Positions 37,281-49,248 of a stretch of 64,000 nucleotides of DNA are shown here, piece by piece. The position numbers and the translations under genes are program-made. Below the pieces are notes generated by a model that was given only the letters and a program-made list of their open reading frames with translations, ran no database searches and was not told where the DNA came from. The DNA is from Symbiodinium natans (Eukaryota; Sar; Dinophyceae; Suessiales; Symbiodiniaceae), in NCBI GenBank assembly GCA_905221605.1, contig CAJNDS010002413.1, positions 280,001-344,000 of the forward strand, given 5' to 3'. Within the stretch, counting starts at the first letter, position 1, and every line of letters starts with the position of its first letter.

Positions 37281-37502
37281 GGGTTCAGGGTTTAGGGTTT
37301 AGGGTTTAGGGTTTAGGGTTTAGGGTTTAGGGTTTAGGGTTTAGGGTTTAGGGTTTAGGGTTTAGGGTTTAGGGTTTAGGGTTTAGGGTCTAGGGTTTAG
37401 GGTTTAGGGTTTAGGGTAGGGTTTAGGGTTTAGGGTTTAGGGTTTAGGGTTTAGGGTTTAGGGTTTAGGGTTTAGGGTTTAGGGTTTAGGGTTTAGGGTT
37501 TT
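37281..37502 (+). repeat. Long clean (TTTAGGG)n array
   Basis: About 31 heptamers with one TCTAGGG and one truncated unit; the longest near-perfect array in the window, yet internal. Confidence 0.95.
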
Positions 37503-38545
37503 AGGGGTTAGGGCTTAGGGCTTAGGGCTTCGGGTTTAGGGACATGCAGGCCAGGGGGGGAGGGCCCTCACATAAGGGATCCAGGATGTTTAGGGTTTAG
37601 GCTTTCGGGTTTAGGGTTTCGGGTTTAGGGTTTGGCGGGTTTGGGGGGTTTCGGGACCTAAAGCCCCCCCAAATCCCCTCAGACCGCTTGAAAACTTGAA
37701 GCCTCCCGAAACCCTAAACCCTAAACCCCTCCCCAAACCCTAAAACCCCTTACGTCTGCCGATCGATGGCAAGGTCGACAATTCTGTCTGCTGCCAACCC
37801 TAAACCCAAAACCCAAACCCTAAACGCTAACACCTCCGAAACCCCCAACTGCAGTAGAATCACCCCCTTAAAAGGACAGCCGTAGACTCCCTAAGCCCTA
37901 AACCCTAAACTCTGAAACCCAACAAGGACCCCGCCCCAAGAAGGTTCTGACAGCCCCAATTTAAGCAGAACCACTCTCCGACGACGGCCTCGCCGCCACT
38001 CCTCCACCTGACGCTCGATCTCCGCAAGGTCCTCTGAAGACCGGGGAGAAAACTTCCTAAACCCTGACCCTAAACCCGAAGTTAAGGGCGAGCTCGTTAC
38101 GAAGATAGCCCCCCCAGCCCTAAACTTAAACCCCACAATTCAAGGCTTAGGGTTTAGGGTTAGGGTTTTGGTTTAGGGTTTCGGGTTTACGGTTTAGGGG
38201 CTAGGGGCTTACACACGCTACACCCCCAGCCCAGACCTTACCACAACCCAACCCTAACCCCCCAAAAGCCTTCAGCCCCAGAAACCTAACCTCGGAGCCC
38301 TAAAGCCCGAACCTTAAACCCCTAAAACGCCTGAAAGCCCCCAAACTCCCTCAAAGCCCTGAAAAACCTCGAACCCCTGCACCCTCAAGGAGGGCGCCTC
38401 CTCTTCAGGGGAAGCGCCGGGTGTCGCCGTGCAAGGCGCCTCCTTCGTGGGGCGATCGCCCGCGCCGCAGGTCTTTCGGATTTCGGGGGCTTCTGCAAGA
38501 ATAGGTTTTAGGCTGTAGGGTTTAGGGTTTCGGGTTTAGGGTTTA

Positions 38546-40150
38546 GGGTTTAGGCAAACAAGCTCCATATATGTATATGTATATACATATGAGCTTATAT
38601 ATGTATATATAGCATATATATATATATGTGTATATGTATATATATATACTTGTACAGAGAGAGAGAGAGGTTCCTCTTACATGAGGCAGGAACCTGTGCA
38701 TGATTTGACGTGTGTTTTTGCTTCTCTACAAGGGCATTGGAGTTGATTGAGACTTACCCTAAACCCTAAACTCTATAAGCCCGAAACCCTTGCAGATTGT
38801 TCCAGGAGCAAACTGAGCTAGAAACACCCCAAACCCGTAATCGTAAACGCTAAGGGTTTACCATGCTTTTGGGCGTGCAGGGAATTAAAGGTTTTAGGAC
38901 GTCAGGGTGTCTATTGGACAAGCCTCCACCGTGAGGGCAGATGTGACCCTGAGGCTTTAACTCTAAGTATACTCTAAACCCTCAACCTTAAATTACACCC
39001 TAAACCCTAAAACCCTATGCTTTTGGGCTCTTTAATGGAACCCTACCCTAACCCTATGTTAATACTATAAAAGCCATGTTCCAAACCCGATGCTGCTGAG
39101 ACCCTAAAACATAAAAAACTGCAACTTACACTAGAACCTGGCAAGTTCAGGAGTAAGGATGATTTCGGGTTTAGGGCTGGGTCTCAGTCTCTTAGCGGTC
39201 TATAGCCGATGGTTTGAAACTTGGAGGGCGGCTGCTCAGTCGTCAGGCCTAGGCCGGTTAATGTGTTGATGTTTTTTACGGTGGCCCTGCTGCACAGCTG
39301 AGACGATTCCACATCGCAGGGTTTAGAGTGTAGGGTTGAAGGTTTTCACAAGGGTCCAGGGATTTAGAGCGGCTAACAAAGTACCAGCACGGCACAATCA
39401 AGCTGCTCGCGTCCCAGACGACTCACCTGTCTGCTTACTGCAGCTGTACAGAGGCGCGAAGCTGACTGCCCGCGCATACTTTGCACATGCGCCAGAGCCG
39501 GAACCTCCACGTTGCAGAGATCGAGCGACAATCCCGACTGTACGTGTGTCTGCAACCAGCAGTCATACCGCCCAACAACCCACACGCGTGCTCCGCCTGT
39601 TCACATTCTGTACGGAAACAAGACGCTCCGACCGCTGCACTTCTACTGGACAGTTGCAGCACGGCATGTCGAGGCAGGTATGTGTGCGCTTCAGGGCTTC
39701 ATTGCGCATGCCTCAGACCATGGCCGGGCATAGTCCAGGATTCCGCGCACTGGCAAGAGGGGAGCATGGGATGAACCATGAACGGACAGCACAAGCATGA
39801 TTCTTTGCATTCTTCGAGGCGGTGAAGCAGCAGTTCGTGAAGGGCTTCGGCTCACACACTATCCGGATTAAACACCCACCCTCTCCGCACCTCGGTGTAG
39901 ATCGGGCTCATGGGAAGCACAGGACCTGGTAGGCTTTTCTTTTGCAAGGGCGGCTGGTAATGCTTTCGGTGGGCTCTAGCTGCCTCTAGCTTTCAAAAAG
40001 CTGTTCCAAGGGTTTGCGCTTTGGGGAGGCTACCAAGCACTGCGGGCCTGCACGATGGAACGCTGCACTGTAGTGTTCAAAAGTTTCTCGCACACCACCC
40101 TGACTCCTCTTCAAAAGTTTCTCGCACACCACCCTGACTCCTTTCTTCTG
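38546..40150. other. Mostly unique region, no supportable gene
   Basis: Contains a TATATG microsatellite (38563-38650), a few stray telomere-like heptamers and otherwise unique sequence. Overlapping short frames at 39336-39800 occur on both strands but none resembles a known protein. A 33-bp segment (TTCAAAAGTTTCTCGCACAC onward) is duplicated in tandem near 40077-40141. Confidence 0.5.
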
Positions 40151-40429
40151 CTCTATTGAACCCAAATCCTAAACTTTAAACCCTGAACCCTAAACCCGAA
40201 GGATGAGCAATGGGGGCCCCGGACTCCAGACTCCAGATTTCCGGAGTGAATCTCAATTACCGGGAGGAGCGCAGTCTCCAGACCACGGACTCCAGATTCT
40301 GGGATCATGGGGGGGAGGGGGGGGGTATGTATATATATATATATATATGGTCTCGGGCTCCGGGGCCCCCATGGTATCCCACGGTATGCCCCCTCCCTCC
40401 ACCTAAACCTTAAACCCTTACCCCTAACC

Positions 40430-40830
40430 CCCCAACCACACCCACACACCTTAAACCCCAAACCCCAACCCCCCAACCACGCCCACACCACAGGAGGGGG
40501 GGGGGGGGGCGCGGGGGTATTAAACCTTAAACCCAACCACACCCACACCACACAGCAAAGGGGTTACCTTAAACCCTGAAGCCCCAACCACACCCACACC
40601 ACAAGAGCGGGGCGCGGGGTTATTAAACCTTAAACCCTGAAGCCCCACACCCACACCAGAAGGGGCGCGAATGTATTAAGCTTTCTTCCCCCAACCACAC
40701 CCACACCACAGGAGGGGCGCAGGGTTATTAAACGTTAAACCCTGAACACCCACACCACAAGGGGGGTGCGGGGGTGGGCCCTGACCCTTAAACCCTAACC
40801 CCCCAAACACACCGCAGTGCAGGGGGAGGG
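40430..40830. repeat. Degenerate minisatellite of about 55-70 bp
   Basis: Repeated CCACACCCACACCACA, then GGGGCGCGGGG, then TATTAAACCTTAAACCC segments in six or so degenerate copies. The TTAAACCC part looks telomere-derived. Confidence 0.7.
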
Positions 40831-41039
40831 GGGGGGCGGGGGTAGGGATACAAGGGAGGGTGGGAGGGGATACCATGGGGGTGGGCGTGGCAGCACGGGA
40901 CCATATACATATATATATATATATATACATATGTGGCATTTGTGTATTATTTGGCAACCCCTTTTGTTTTATATGAAAAAAACAAAACAAAAAACTTAAG
41001 AAACAACCCTTCAAAAAAACTCGGCGGCGTGGTTGAACT

Positions 41040-42730
41040 TCTCCTGCCCAGGTTTGGGTTGGGCAGAGGCATCGAAGGTTTTATAGTGATTTGAGTTTAG
41101 CATTTAGTACTTAGGACTTAAGGGTTTAAGGGTTCGTTGTCGGTTTTCGGGTTAACCTATAGTGATGAACGCGTAGGAACCTAGCCATGGCGCTGGAGCC
41201 AACGCCTAGCCAAGGGCAAAGGACCATTAGTCCGGGCCCTTCCCCAAGCTCTCCGAAGGACCGGAAGTGCACAGTTCACAAGAACCTGAGCGGCCACCAG
41301 AACCGGATGCTTGCAGCGCGCCCGTCCAGCAACAAGTGAAGGAGGCCACCCCTTTGATGTCCTGCGGCGCGGTAAGCACCAGACACCTTAGTCTTCAGCT
41401 TGTTGAGCTGTTCCAAGTTCTCGAGCCTTACGTAATTAGGAGAAGCAATCACGCCAGCAGCAGTGGCCTTCAAGAACTTTAATTTTCGGCCGGGTCGCCC
41501 GGTAGATGGCGGCCTCAGTCCGCCATCTGCCCTGCCTTTTTGAAGCTCAGCTGCTCTGCCCGAGCTGGCTTGCCGTGAGCCCGTTCCTAAGAGCCGTGGA
41601 CGGAGCCTGACCTCGCCCACCTGGCGGCGCCGAGTAAGCTCCGAAGGCATGCTTCTGCGAGCCAAAGTCCGCCTTGGACTTTTTTCGCCTAAACGGTGAC
41701 TTCGCTCAACCTTCCAGCCCGATGTCCAGGCAAGTTTTCCGGTTCTCACAGAACCAACTTCGGTCGGCGAGCCACTGCAGCTTTACACTGTTCATGAGAC
41801 ACATCTTCAGGCATACGCAAATCAAGCTTGTAGCTAGGAAGGCCACCTGTAGGTAGGCCCTCGACTTGCCACTGGAGCAACTCACGGTCGGACCCCTGTC
41901 CATGAGCATGCCACACTACCCTGCACCCAAAAGACCTAGAGCTCCAGACTGTGCCAAGCGACAATCAAAGCTGCCTGCGGATTTGCCATGCTTGCGCCGG
42001 CGTTTCTCGACAGACCACCATTGCCCATGACTGTTAAAAGCAAGTAAGTAAGTGCTTGTTGCCGCCTCTCGGGGATCGTATAAGACTACCAGAAGACCCC
42101 TTCTGCAGCTATAGATCCTGCATGGCACGGCCATTTGAAGTTGCATGCTCGGGAAGGTCAGGGCCCTGAGCTGTCGCAGATCCGTAGGGCATCGTCAGCA
42201 CAGACAATCACAGACATGAACTGCAATGGAGACATCTGTACTCTACATGACAGAGAAATTAATGCAAAAACTATATATATATATATATACTCATTATCCA
42301 CACATTATCTGAAACTGCCAAAACCGGCTGGCGGTGCTAATGAAACATGAGGGGCGTCGCCTTTCAAGCGCTCCCGTCGCTTTACAAGATTTTTGGCATC
42401 AGCACCCCCTCCCACCCCCCGGCTCCCACCCCCCCCCACCCCCCGATCCCCCCACCACTCCCCGCTCCCCCCACCCCCCCACTCCCCCCCCCCCCCAAAA
42501 AAAAAAAAAACAAAACATTTAAGGTCTTCGGATGTGAGAGTCGGACGGCTGGCGTAAGCTTGCACTTCTTCCAATCGCGAGGTGAAGCGTGGCGGCAGAT
42601 ATGGCGGTTCTTTCGGCACCTTGGAAGAGCTTAGACGAAGACTCGGCATACTTACAAGGCGCGACGAACTTGGACGAGGGGAATGGGGTCCGAGAGCCTT
42701 TCTGGAGGCTGCAGGCCATGTAGTTTTAAT
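41040..42730. other. Unique island, possible decayed coding fragments
   Basis: GC-balanced sequence with fragmentary frames, mostly on the minus strand (for example 41276-41749, containing KLKFLKATAAGVIASPNYVR, and 41746-41964). Composition is more protein-like than in the telomeric blocks, and a decayed retroelement is possible, but I cannot identify a domain. A C-rich/A-rich low-complexity run lies at 42403-42515. Confidence 0.3.
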
Positions 42731-42764
42731 AGCTTGGGAGGCTTTCTAAAAGTTCAAACTATTG

Positions 42765-43548
42765 CAAGTATTAAATTAAAACTATTAAAACTATTGAAAC
42801 TATTAAAACTATTAGAACTATTAAAACTATTAAAACTATTAAAACTATCAAGACTATTAAAACTATTAAAACTATTAAAACTGTTAAAACTATTAAAACT
42901 ATTAAAACTATTAAAACTGTTAAAACTATTAAAACTATTAAAACTATGAAAAAGGATTCCTTTTAATAGTTTTAATCGTGTTTATGGTTTCAATAGTTTT
43001 ACAGTTTGGATAGGTTTAATAGTTTTACAAGTTTTAAAAGAGTTTCAAAAGTTCAGGAATCTGTCTGCCTATTAAAAAGGAAAGGGCCTGGCAGGCACAT
43101 TCCTGAACTTTTGGAACTTTTAAGACTATTACAAAGCTACCAAAAAACCTATTAAAAACCTATGAAAACTATTAAAACTATTAACCTATGAAAACTATTA
43201 GAACTATTGAAACTATAAACACTGTTCAAAATATTAAACCTATTAAAACTATTAAAATTATTAAAACTTCTAAAACTACTAAAACTACTAAAACTACTAA
43301 AACTATTAAAAGGAATCCTTTTTCATAGCTTTAATAGTTTGTGATGCTTTTTTAACAGAAACTATTAAAACTATTAAAACTATTAAAACTATTAAAACTA
43401 TTAAAACTATTAAAACTATTAAAACTATTAAAACTATTAAAACTATTAAAACTATTAAAACTATTAAAACTATTAAAACTATTAAAACTATTAAAACTAT
43501 TAAAACTGTTAAAACTATTAAACTATTAAAACTATGAAAAAGGATTCC
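42765..43548. repeat. 9-bp satellite (TTAAAACTA)n in several blocks
   Basis: Three main direct blocks (about 42765-42945, 43190-43312 and 43360-43535) of ATTAAAACT units, with short segments in the opposite orientation. The palindromic AAAAGGATTCCTTTT or a close relative marks each switch (near 42950, 43310 and 43535). Leu/Lys-rich frames here are artefacts. Confidence 0.9.
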
Positions 43549-44345
43549 TGTTAATAGTTTGCAAAGTTTTGATAATTTTGAAAGTTCTGGAATCTGTCTG
43601 CCAGGCCTTTTCCGTTCCAGTAGTTTTAATAGTTTAGGAGGCTTGTTTAAAGTTTAAACTATTAAAACTTTTGAAAAGAGTCCTCTTCGTTAGTGTTAAT
43701 AGTTGGGTGGGCTTTTTAAAATTTGAACTATTAAAAACTTTTCATGCAGAAAGGAGCCACGTCACATTATGCATAGAGGTTCCTCTTGCATATACATATA
43801 TATATATATATATTTATTTATATTTATATTTATTTATTTATTTATTTGATAGTTCGTAGTGCTTCTAGGGTTTACAGGGTGTAAGTCTTACAGGGCTTCT
43901 ACGACGTTCATGTGGCTAGATGGGGGCCTACAGGGTTTATAGACCGGATTTAGGGTTTATGGGGCGTGTAGGCTACGCAGGCTTTCTCGCGACCCATGGT
44001 TCTGAAAGGTTCGGGCCTCTTCTGGTAGCCCAGTAACCATGTCATGATAAGGGTACATGGTCATAAGCAGGAATGGGCTCACTCACCCAGAGTCTGAACT
44101 GCTAAGCATGAAATCCGTGAGCCGCCAACTTTCCTCGATATTGTGGGCCACGCTGAACATCTGAAGCGCCAGTGAACCCTAAACTCCCGGCCCTAAACCC
44201 CTAAAGCCCCTAAACCTCCAAAAAACCCGAAAGCCCCTAAACCCTCGGATCCCTAAGCACCTAAACCCTAAACCCTAAACTCCTCTGGCGTCTCCGAGAC
44301 CGTTGGGCCGTGTAGAGGCGTGGACCTTCGACGAAGAGGGTTGTT
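43549..44345. other. Unique sequence, no gene seen
   Basis: Satellite remnants and a TA/TTTA microsatellite (43794-43852), then unique sequence with scattered heptamer fragments. Nothing codes convincingly. Confidence 0.5.
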
Positions 44346-46080
44346 TAGGGTTTAGGGTTGAGGGTTGAAGGTTTAAGGTTTCGGGTTTAGGGTTTAGGGT
44401 TTAGGGTTTAGGGTTTAGGTGAAGATTTCGAAGCTCAGGGCTCTCAGGGTTTGGGGGGGGGGGGGGGGGGGGGGGCTGATCATGTTCGGCGAAATGGTCG
44501 CTGTAAGGCCCGAGTGTGGTCTCCCAATGCTTAGCTTGCTGGTGCCTTTTAGCCCTTTACAAAAAAAAATGTATACAAATATCTATACATATATATATAT
44601 ATGTATATATATATATATGTATATATATATGTATATATATATATATATGCATACAGAAATATTTCGGAACACACGCGTGTCCATACCCTAAAACCCCAAA
44701 CCCGAGACAGAGACGCGCACCCACCCACCCCCAGCTCTTGCTTCGCGAACAGGATCAACATCGAGTGGTTCACGTTCTCGATGCAACCCAGATCGGGGTT
44801 TATTGAGGGCTTAGGGTTTAGGGTTTAGGGTTTAGGGGCTTAGGGTTCACGGTTTAGGGTTTAGGGTTTAGGGTTCAGGGTTCAGAGTTTAGGGTTTTGG
44901 GTTTAGGGTTTAGGGCCTAGGGTTTAGGATTTAGGGTTTTATTGTCGGCAGCAGCTTCCTCCCCGCTTGCTTCTCACATCTCCTTACCGCCAGCTTGCCG
45001 TGCTTTGTGCTGATGGAGTTTCGGGTTTAGGGTGTAGGGTTTAGGGTTTTGGGTTTGGGGTTTCGGGTTTAGGGTTTGGGTCTTGACGTAAATGATCTGC
45101 AAAGATCGCGGGCGTTCCCCTCCACGCACTCACGCACGCACGCGCACATATGTATATATAGTTGTGAGCAGCGGTCAATATTGCTTGTTCAGCTGAAGGA
45201 CATGGATGTTGGGGTTATCGTTTTCTGCGTGTCCCATATCGTTCTGCAAGCTAAAACGCTCTTCCGCTAATTTCATACTAAGTCCCTACATCGCATAGTT
45301 TTATCATCATGTTGGGGTTCTCGTTTTCTGCGTGTCCCATACCGTTCTGCAGCTCAAAAGCCACCAAACCATAAACTGGTGTCCATCCCTTACTAAAGCT
45401 AATCAACGCTAATTTTGACGGTCGCTCATGTATGTAGCTATATATTCATACAGACATACTCCAGTAGAAGCATCCTGCATGGACGAACACATTTAGGGAC
45501 CCAAAACCGCAAACTGACCAGAACTGGGCTTAGGGGTTTCTAGCTCGAGGTTTAGGAAGTGGGCTTAGGGTTTAGGGTTTAGGGTTTAGGGTTTAGGGTT
45601 TAATGTCTAGGGCTCCTCTGGTCATATCAAGGCCCGAACTCGCCCAGGAGGTCGGTTGCACCTCTGAGGTTGCGGGCTCAGGGCTGAGGGCTGGAACAAA
45701 GCCTGAAGACTGAACCCTAAACCCTGAACCCTGAACCCTAAACCCTAAACCCTAAACCCCAAACCCTAAACCCTGATCCCTGAACCCTAACTTGAAAACC
45801 CCAAACCCTGAACCCCAAACCCTAAACCTCAAACCCTAAACCTTAAACCCTCAACCCTCAACCCTAAGCCCTCAACCCTCAACCCTAAACCCTAAGCGCG
45901 AAACCCTAAACCCTAAACCCTAAACCCGAAACCCTAAACCCTAAACCCTAAACCCCAACGCCTAGAAGCTTGGGATTGTAGGAGGTGGCTCGGGCCTTGG
46001 TGTCTTCAGGCCGTGGCCCAGATGAACCCGGCGGTTTAGGGTTCAGGGTTTCGGGTTTATTGTTTAGGGTTTAGGGTTTA
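44346..46080. repeat. Telomere-like blocks with islands
   Basis: TTTAGGG and CCCTAAA blocks (44346-44420, 44810-44935, 45020-45075, 45548-45603, 45714-45955) separated by islands. They include a G tract (about 44450-44476), a TA microsatellite (44578-44650) and a duplicated segment (45206-45255 and 45310-45358, GTTGGGGTT.TCGTTTTCTGC type). Confidence 0.8.
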
Positions 46081-46089
46081 GGGTGTAGG

Positions 46090-46160
46090 GTCTAGGGTCT
46101 AGGGTCTAGGGTCTAGGGTCTAGGGTCTAGGGTCTAGGGTCTAGGGTGTAGGGTCTAGGG
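46090..46160 (+). repeat. Variant heptamer array (TCTAGGG)n
   Basis: About ten units of TCTAGGG/TGTAGGG. The same variants appear in reverse at 46797-46832, as part of a larger inverted duplication. Confidence 0.9.
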
Positions 46161-46834
46161 TGTAGGGTTTCGGGTTTAGGGCACCATGAAAGGAATGCAA
46201 CAGGGGCAGAATAGAAGTTGTAGAAACTGGGTCTTTGGGGTGGGTCACAGCATACTCATAAGGAACCATGCTGCCTAAACCCTAGACCCTAAACCCTAAA
46301 CCCGTAAACCCCTAAACCCGTAAACCCCTAAACCCTAAACCCTAAACCCTAAGCCCTAAATCCTAAACCCTAAACCCTAAACCCTAAACCCTAAACCCTA
46401 AACCCTAAACCCTAAACCCTAAACCCTAAACCCTAAACCCTAAACCCTAAACCCAACATGACCGCAAGTTGCCTGGCGCATCCTCTGCGCCGAAGAGGTC
46501 GATGAGATCGCCATCCGTGGCTGGAGGGCATGGGGCCTGGCGCGGTGGAATTTAGGGTTTAGGGTTTAGGGTTTGGGGTTTAGGGTGTAGGGTGTAGGGT
46601 GTAGGGTTTAGGGTTTAGGGTTTAAGGTTTAGGGTTTAGGGTTCAGGGTTTAGGGTTTAGGGTTTAAGGTTTAGGGTCTAGGGTTTAGGCAGCATGGTTC
46701 CTTATGAGTATGCTGTGAGCCACCCCAAAGACCCAGTTTCTACAACTTCTATTCTGCCCCTGGTGCATTCCTTTCATGGTGCCCTAAACCCGAAACCCTA
46801 CACCCTACACCCTAGACCCTAGACCCTAGACCCT
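46125..46834. repeat. Large inverted duplication (arms about 165 bp)
   Basis: The island at 46181-46274 (GCACCATGAAAGGAATGC to ACCATGCTGCC) recurs in reverse complement at 46688-46781 with about two mismatches. Both arms continue outward and inward into matching variant heptamers. About 380 bp of CCCTAAA repeats and a separate island lie between the arms. Confidence 0.9.
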
Positions 46835-48082
46835 GTCCCTCATGTGATCATCACTCTCCAGTCTTTTCGGCAAGGTTCACGTCCTAAACCCGAAACCCTA
46901 AACCCTAATCCCTAAACCCGAAACCCTAAACCCTAAACCCTAAGCCCCCAACCTTCAACCTCCAAAGGTAAGATTCGAGGATGGTGTTGGTGAACTCATG
47001 TCAGCTCTGGCTGGGGGGCTCCCCTGTTCGAGTTCGAAAGGCTCTAGGAACTTTGCACAGGCAAAAGACGGTTGGGGTTTAGGGTTTAGGATTTAGGGTT
47101 TAGTGTTTAGGGTTTAGGGTTTTGGGTTTAGGGTTTAGTGTTTAAGGCGTAGGGCGTCAGGGTTTAAATCTACATAGTAAGAGAGGGTTTAGGGTTTAGG
47201 GTGTAGTGCTTAGGGTTTAGTGTGTAAGGCGTAGGGTGAAGGGTTTAGGGTTTAGGGTTTAGGGTTTAGGGTTTAGGGTTTAGGGTTTTGTGTGTAAGGC
47301 GCAGTTCAGGGTTGTATGGAGAGGCTCCAGGAACTTTGCGAGAAGGCTGGAAGAAGCAGCTCAGGGGTTAAAGGCTTGACCGGGGGACTGCAACCCCAAC
47401 TTCCGAAACCCGAAACCCTAAGTTCCTAAACTCCTACTTCCTAAACCCTAAACCCTAAGTGCCTAAACCCTAAGTTCCTAAACCCTAAGTTCCTAAACCC
47501 TAAGTTCCTAAACCCTAAACCCTAAACCCTAAACCCTAAACCCTAAACCCTAAACCCTAAACCCTAAACCCTAAACCCTAAAAACCCTAAAACCTAAACC
47601 CTAAACACCCCCAAAACCAGGGCCTCCGGGTCCTCTGGCTGCGGCTCCTCCGTCGCCTCGGCCGCGGCCTCGGCACCCTCCACCTGCCGCTGGGTTTGAG
47701 GTTGAATTAAGGGCCAGGATCCTTAGGGTGTAGGGTGTAGGGTGTAGGGTGTAGGGTTTAGGGTTTAGGTCTTAGGGTTTAGGGTTTAGGGTTTAGGGTT
47801 TAGGGATTAGGGATTAGTGGCCCTTTTAATTCACGCCAACAAACCCCCCAAATCCTAAATCCTAGGCCCTAAACCCCATCTCAAAGAGAAAGATCTAAGG
47901 TCCTTAATCTTGGGTCCTTTTGGCTCCCTAAGTAACAAACACCCTTGAGCCCCAACGGGCTAAAAGAATAAAGCCCCACACCCCTAAACCCCAACCCTAC
48001 TATAGGGGCCTTCATAACTAGAATAGGTTTTGGGGGCTTGTAAGGGGGTGAGCCTTTTCAAGGGTTTCGGGCTTAGGGCTTG
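46835..48082. repeat. Telomere-like blocks with islands
   Basis: Alternating heptamer blocks, including 47516-47580, and short unique islands, with a variant unit CCTAAACCCTAAGTT repeated near 47410-47512. No gene seen. Confidence 0.8.
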
Positions 48083-48170
48083 GGGTTCAGCATCTCATGC
48101 TCGAGCTTTCACTAGTCTAGCAGCTTGAAAATACCCACCCGCCCAAAGAACCCCACAACATTAAGAAAAA
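48083..48170 (-). repeat. Dispersed repeat, copy B
   Basis: Reverse-complement relative of 30730-30827: GGGTTCAGCATCTCATGC, CCACCCGCCCAAAGAA and CAACATTAAGAAAAAG. Confidence 0.7.
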
Positions 48171-48958
48171 GCAATTCACTCCATCCATAAACCCTAGACT
48201 CCATACCCTAGGGCCGCACGCCTTAAACACCCGCCTCAAGCTCGCTCACTTTACCCGACTGTGCATAAACCTTAAACTCCTCGTTGGGCATAGGCACGCC
48301 TCTTGACTAGGCCTTGAGCCCTCAGCCCTTACCCCTAGGCCCTGAACCCTACGTCCAGAAACCTTGAACCTGACCCTGAACCCCCCCACCCTACACCCCC
48401 CCCCCCCTCTCAGGACCCCCTGGATTTTTTCTGGGCGTGCCTATGCCGTCGAACCGTTGCGACGAACCGTTAGGCCCATGCCGACTACTGTAAGACTTGA
48501 AGTTTTATGTATATAGGTAAGAGTGATTTTGGGCTTAGGAGATGGTGCTTCAGCGAGAGGCTTCACGACAACCTAGACAGAACCACGAAGCCGACTCCCA
48601 AATCGGCCCAACCTTACGCCGTAAGGTTTAGGGTTTCGGGTTTCGGGCTGTTTAGGGTTTAGGGTTGAGGGTTGAGGGTTGAGGGTTTAGGGTTTAGGGT
48701 TTAGGGTTTAGGGTTTAACCCTATGAATGTTTAGGGCTTTAACGTAAGTCCTAAACCAGGTGGGGGCCTCGCAGGCGCCAGCGAGAGCCTCGGCCATGTC
48801 CAGGTGAAAGGCCTGACCCAGAAAGGGGGCGGGACGCGGGTTTAGGATTTAGGGTTTAGAGTTTTTTGGTTTAGGGTTTAGGGTTGAGGGTTGAAGGGTT
48901 TTGGGTCTAGAGTTTAGGGTTTAGGGTTCCAGGGTTCTAAAATTCGAGCCATAGGCCC

Positions 48959-49234
48959 TTAGTATGGCCCTTGCATCAATTGGTCGGCCAAGCCCCTTAC
49001 AAGGGAATTGAAAAGGTGGACGGCAGACCACTTCCCTTGTGCAACGGACAACTCAAGCAAGCCGAGTTTGATGCGAAAGTGGTCTAAGAAAGCGGAGTCA
49101 ATTGCCAACCAATCTCGACCCTTGATCCCAGCTTTGACCAAGCGGACAAGAGCACCGTCTCGCCAAGACAAGTCGTAGCCCTGAAAGAGATCCGCTTTCT
49201 TGATCATTGTCGGCAAGCCTGCCTCCTTCCTCAC
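48959..49234 (-). pseudogene. Reverse-transcriptase fragment (LINE-like, decayed)
   Basis: A 91-residue open fragment containing KADLFQGYDLSWRDGALVRL, then VKAGIKGRDWLAID and FRIKLGLLELSVAQGKWSAV, HLFNSLVRGLADQL. The order of a YDLxWRD-type segment, G.KGR.W, a beta-strand pair and .QG..SAVHLF resembles the palm region of non-LTR reverse transcriptases that I have seen in dinoflagellates. The usual YADD-type catalytic box is not in the fragment. Telomere-like repeats bound it on both sides, so it is a captured or truncated copy. Confidence 0.45.
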
Positions 49235-49248
49235 CCTAAACCGTAAAC

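Larger units (their letters stand above)
30824..38545. repeat. Telomere-like repeat domain with islands, right of the element
   Basis: Alternating CCCTAAA and TTTAGGG arrays with short unique islands. Clean runs include 31756-31842, 33484-33603, 35226-35345, 36113-36205, 36848-36922 and 37281-37502. Variant heptamers are frequent. Islands near 33600-33740, 36400-36680 and 38400-38500 are GC-rich but show no supportable gene. Confidence 0.88.

Noticed and set aside
37281-37502. True chromosome end (telomere)
   Set aside because: Arrays occur in both orientations and are always followed by more unique sequence.
39336-39800. Possible 154-residue protein
   Set aside because: Four overlapping frames are open on both strands and none has a recognisable motif or protein-like conservation clue.
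42683-42949. Leu/Lys-rich 88-residue protein
   Set aside because: Translation of the 9-bp TTAAAACTA satellite.
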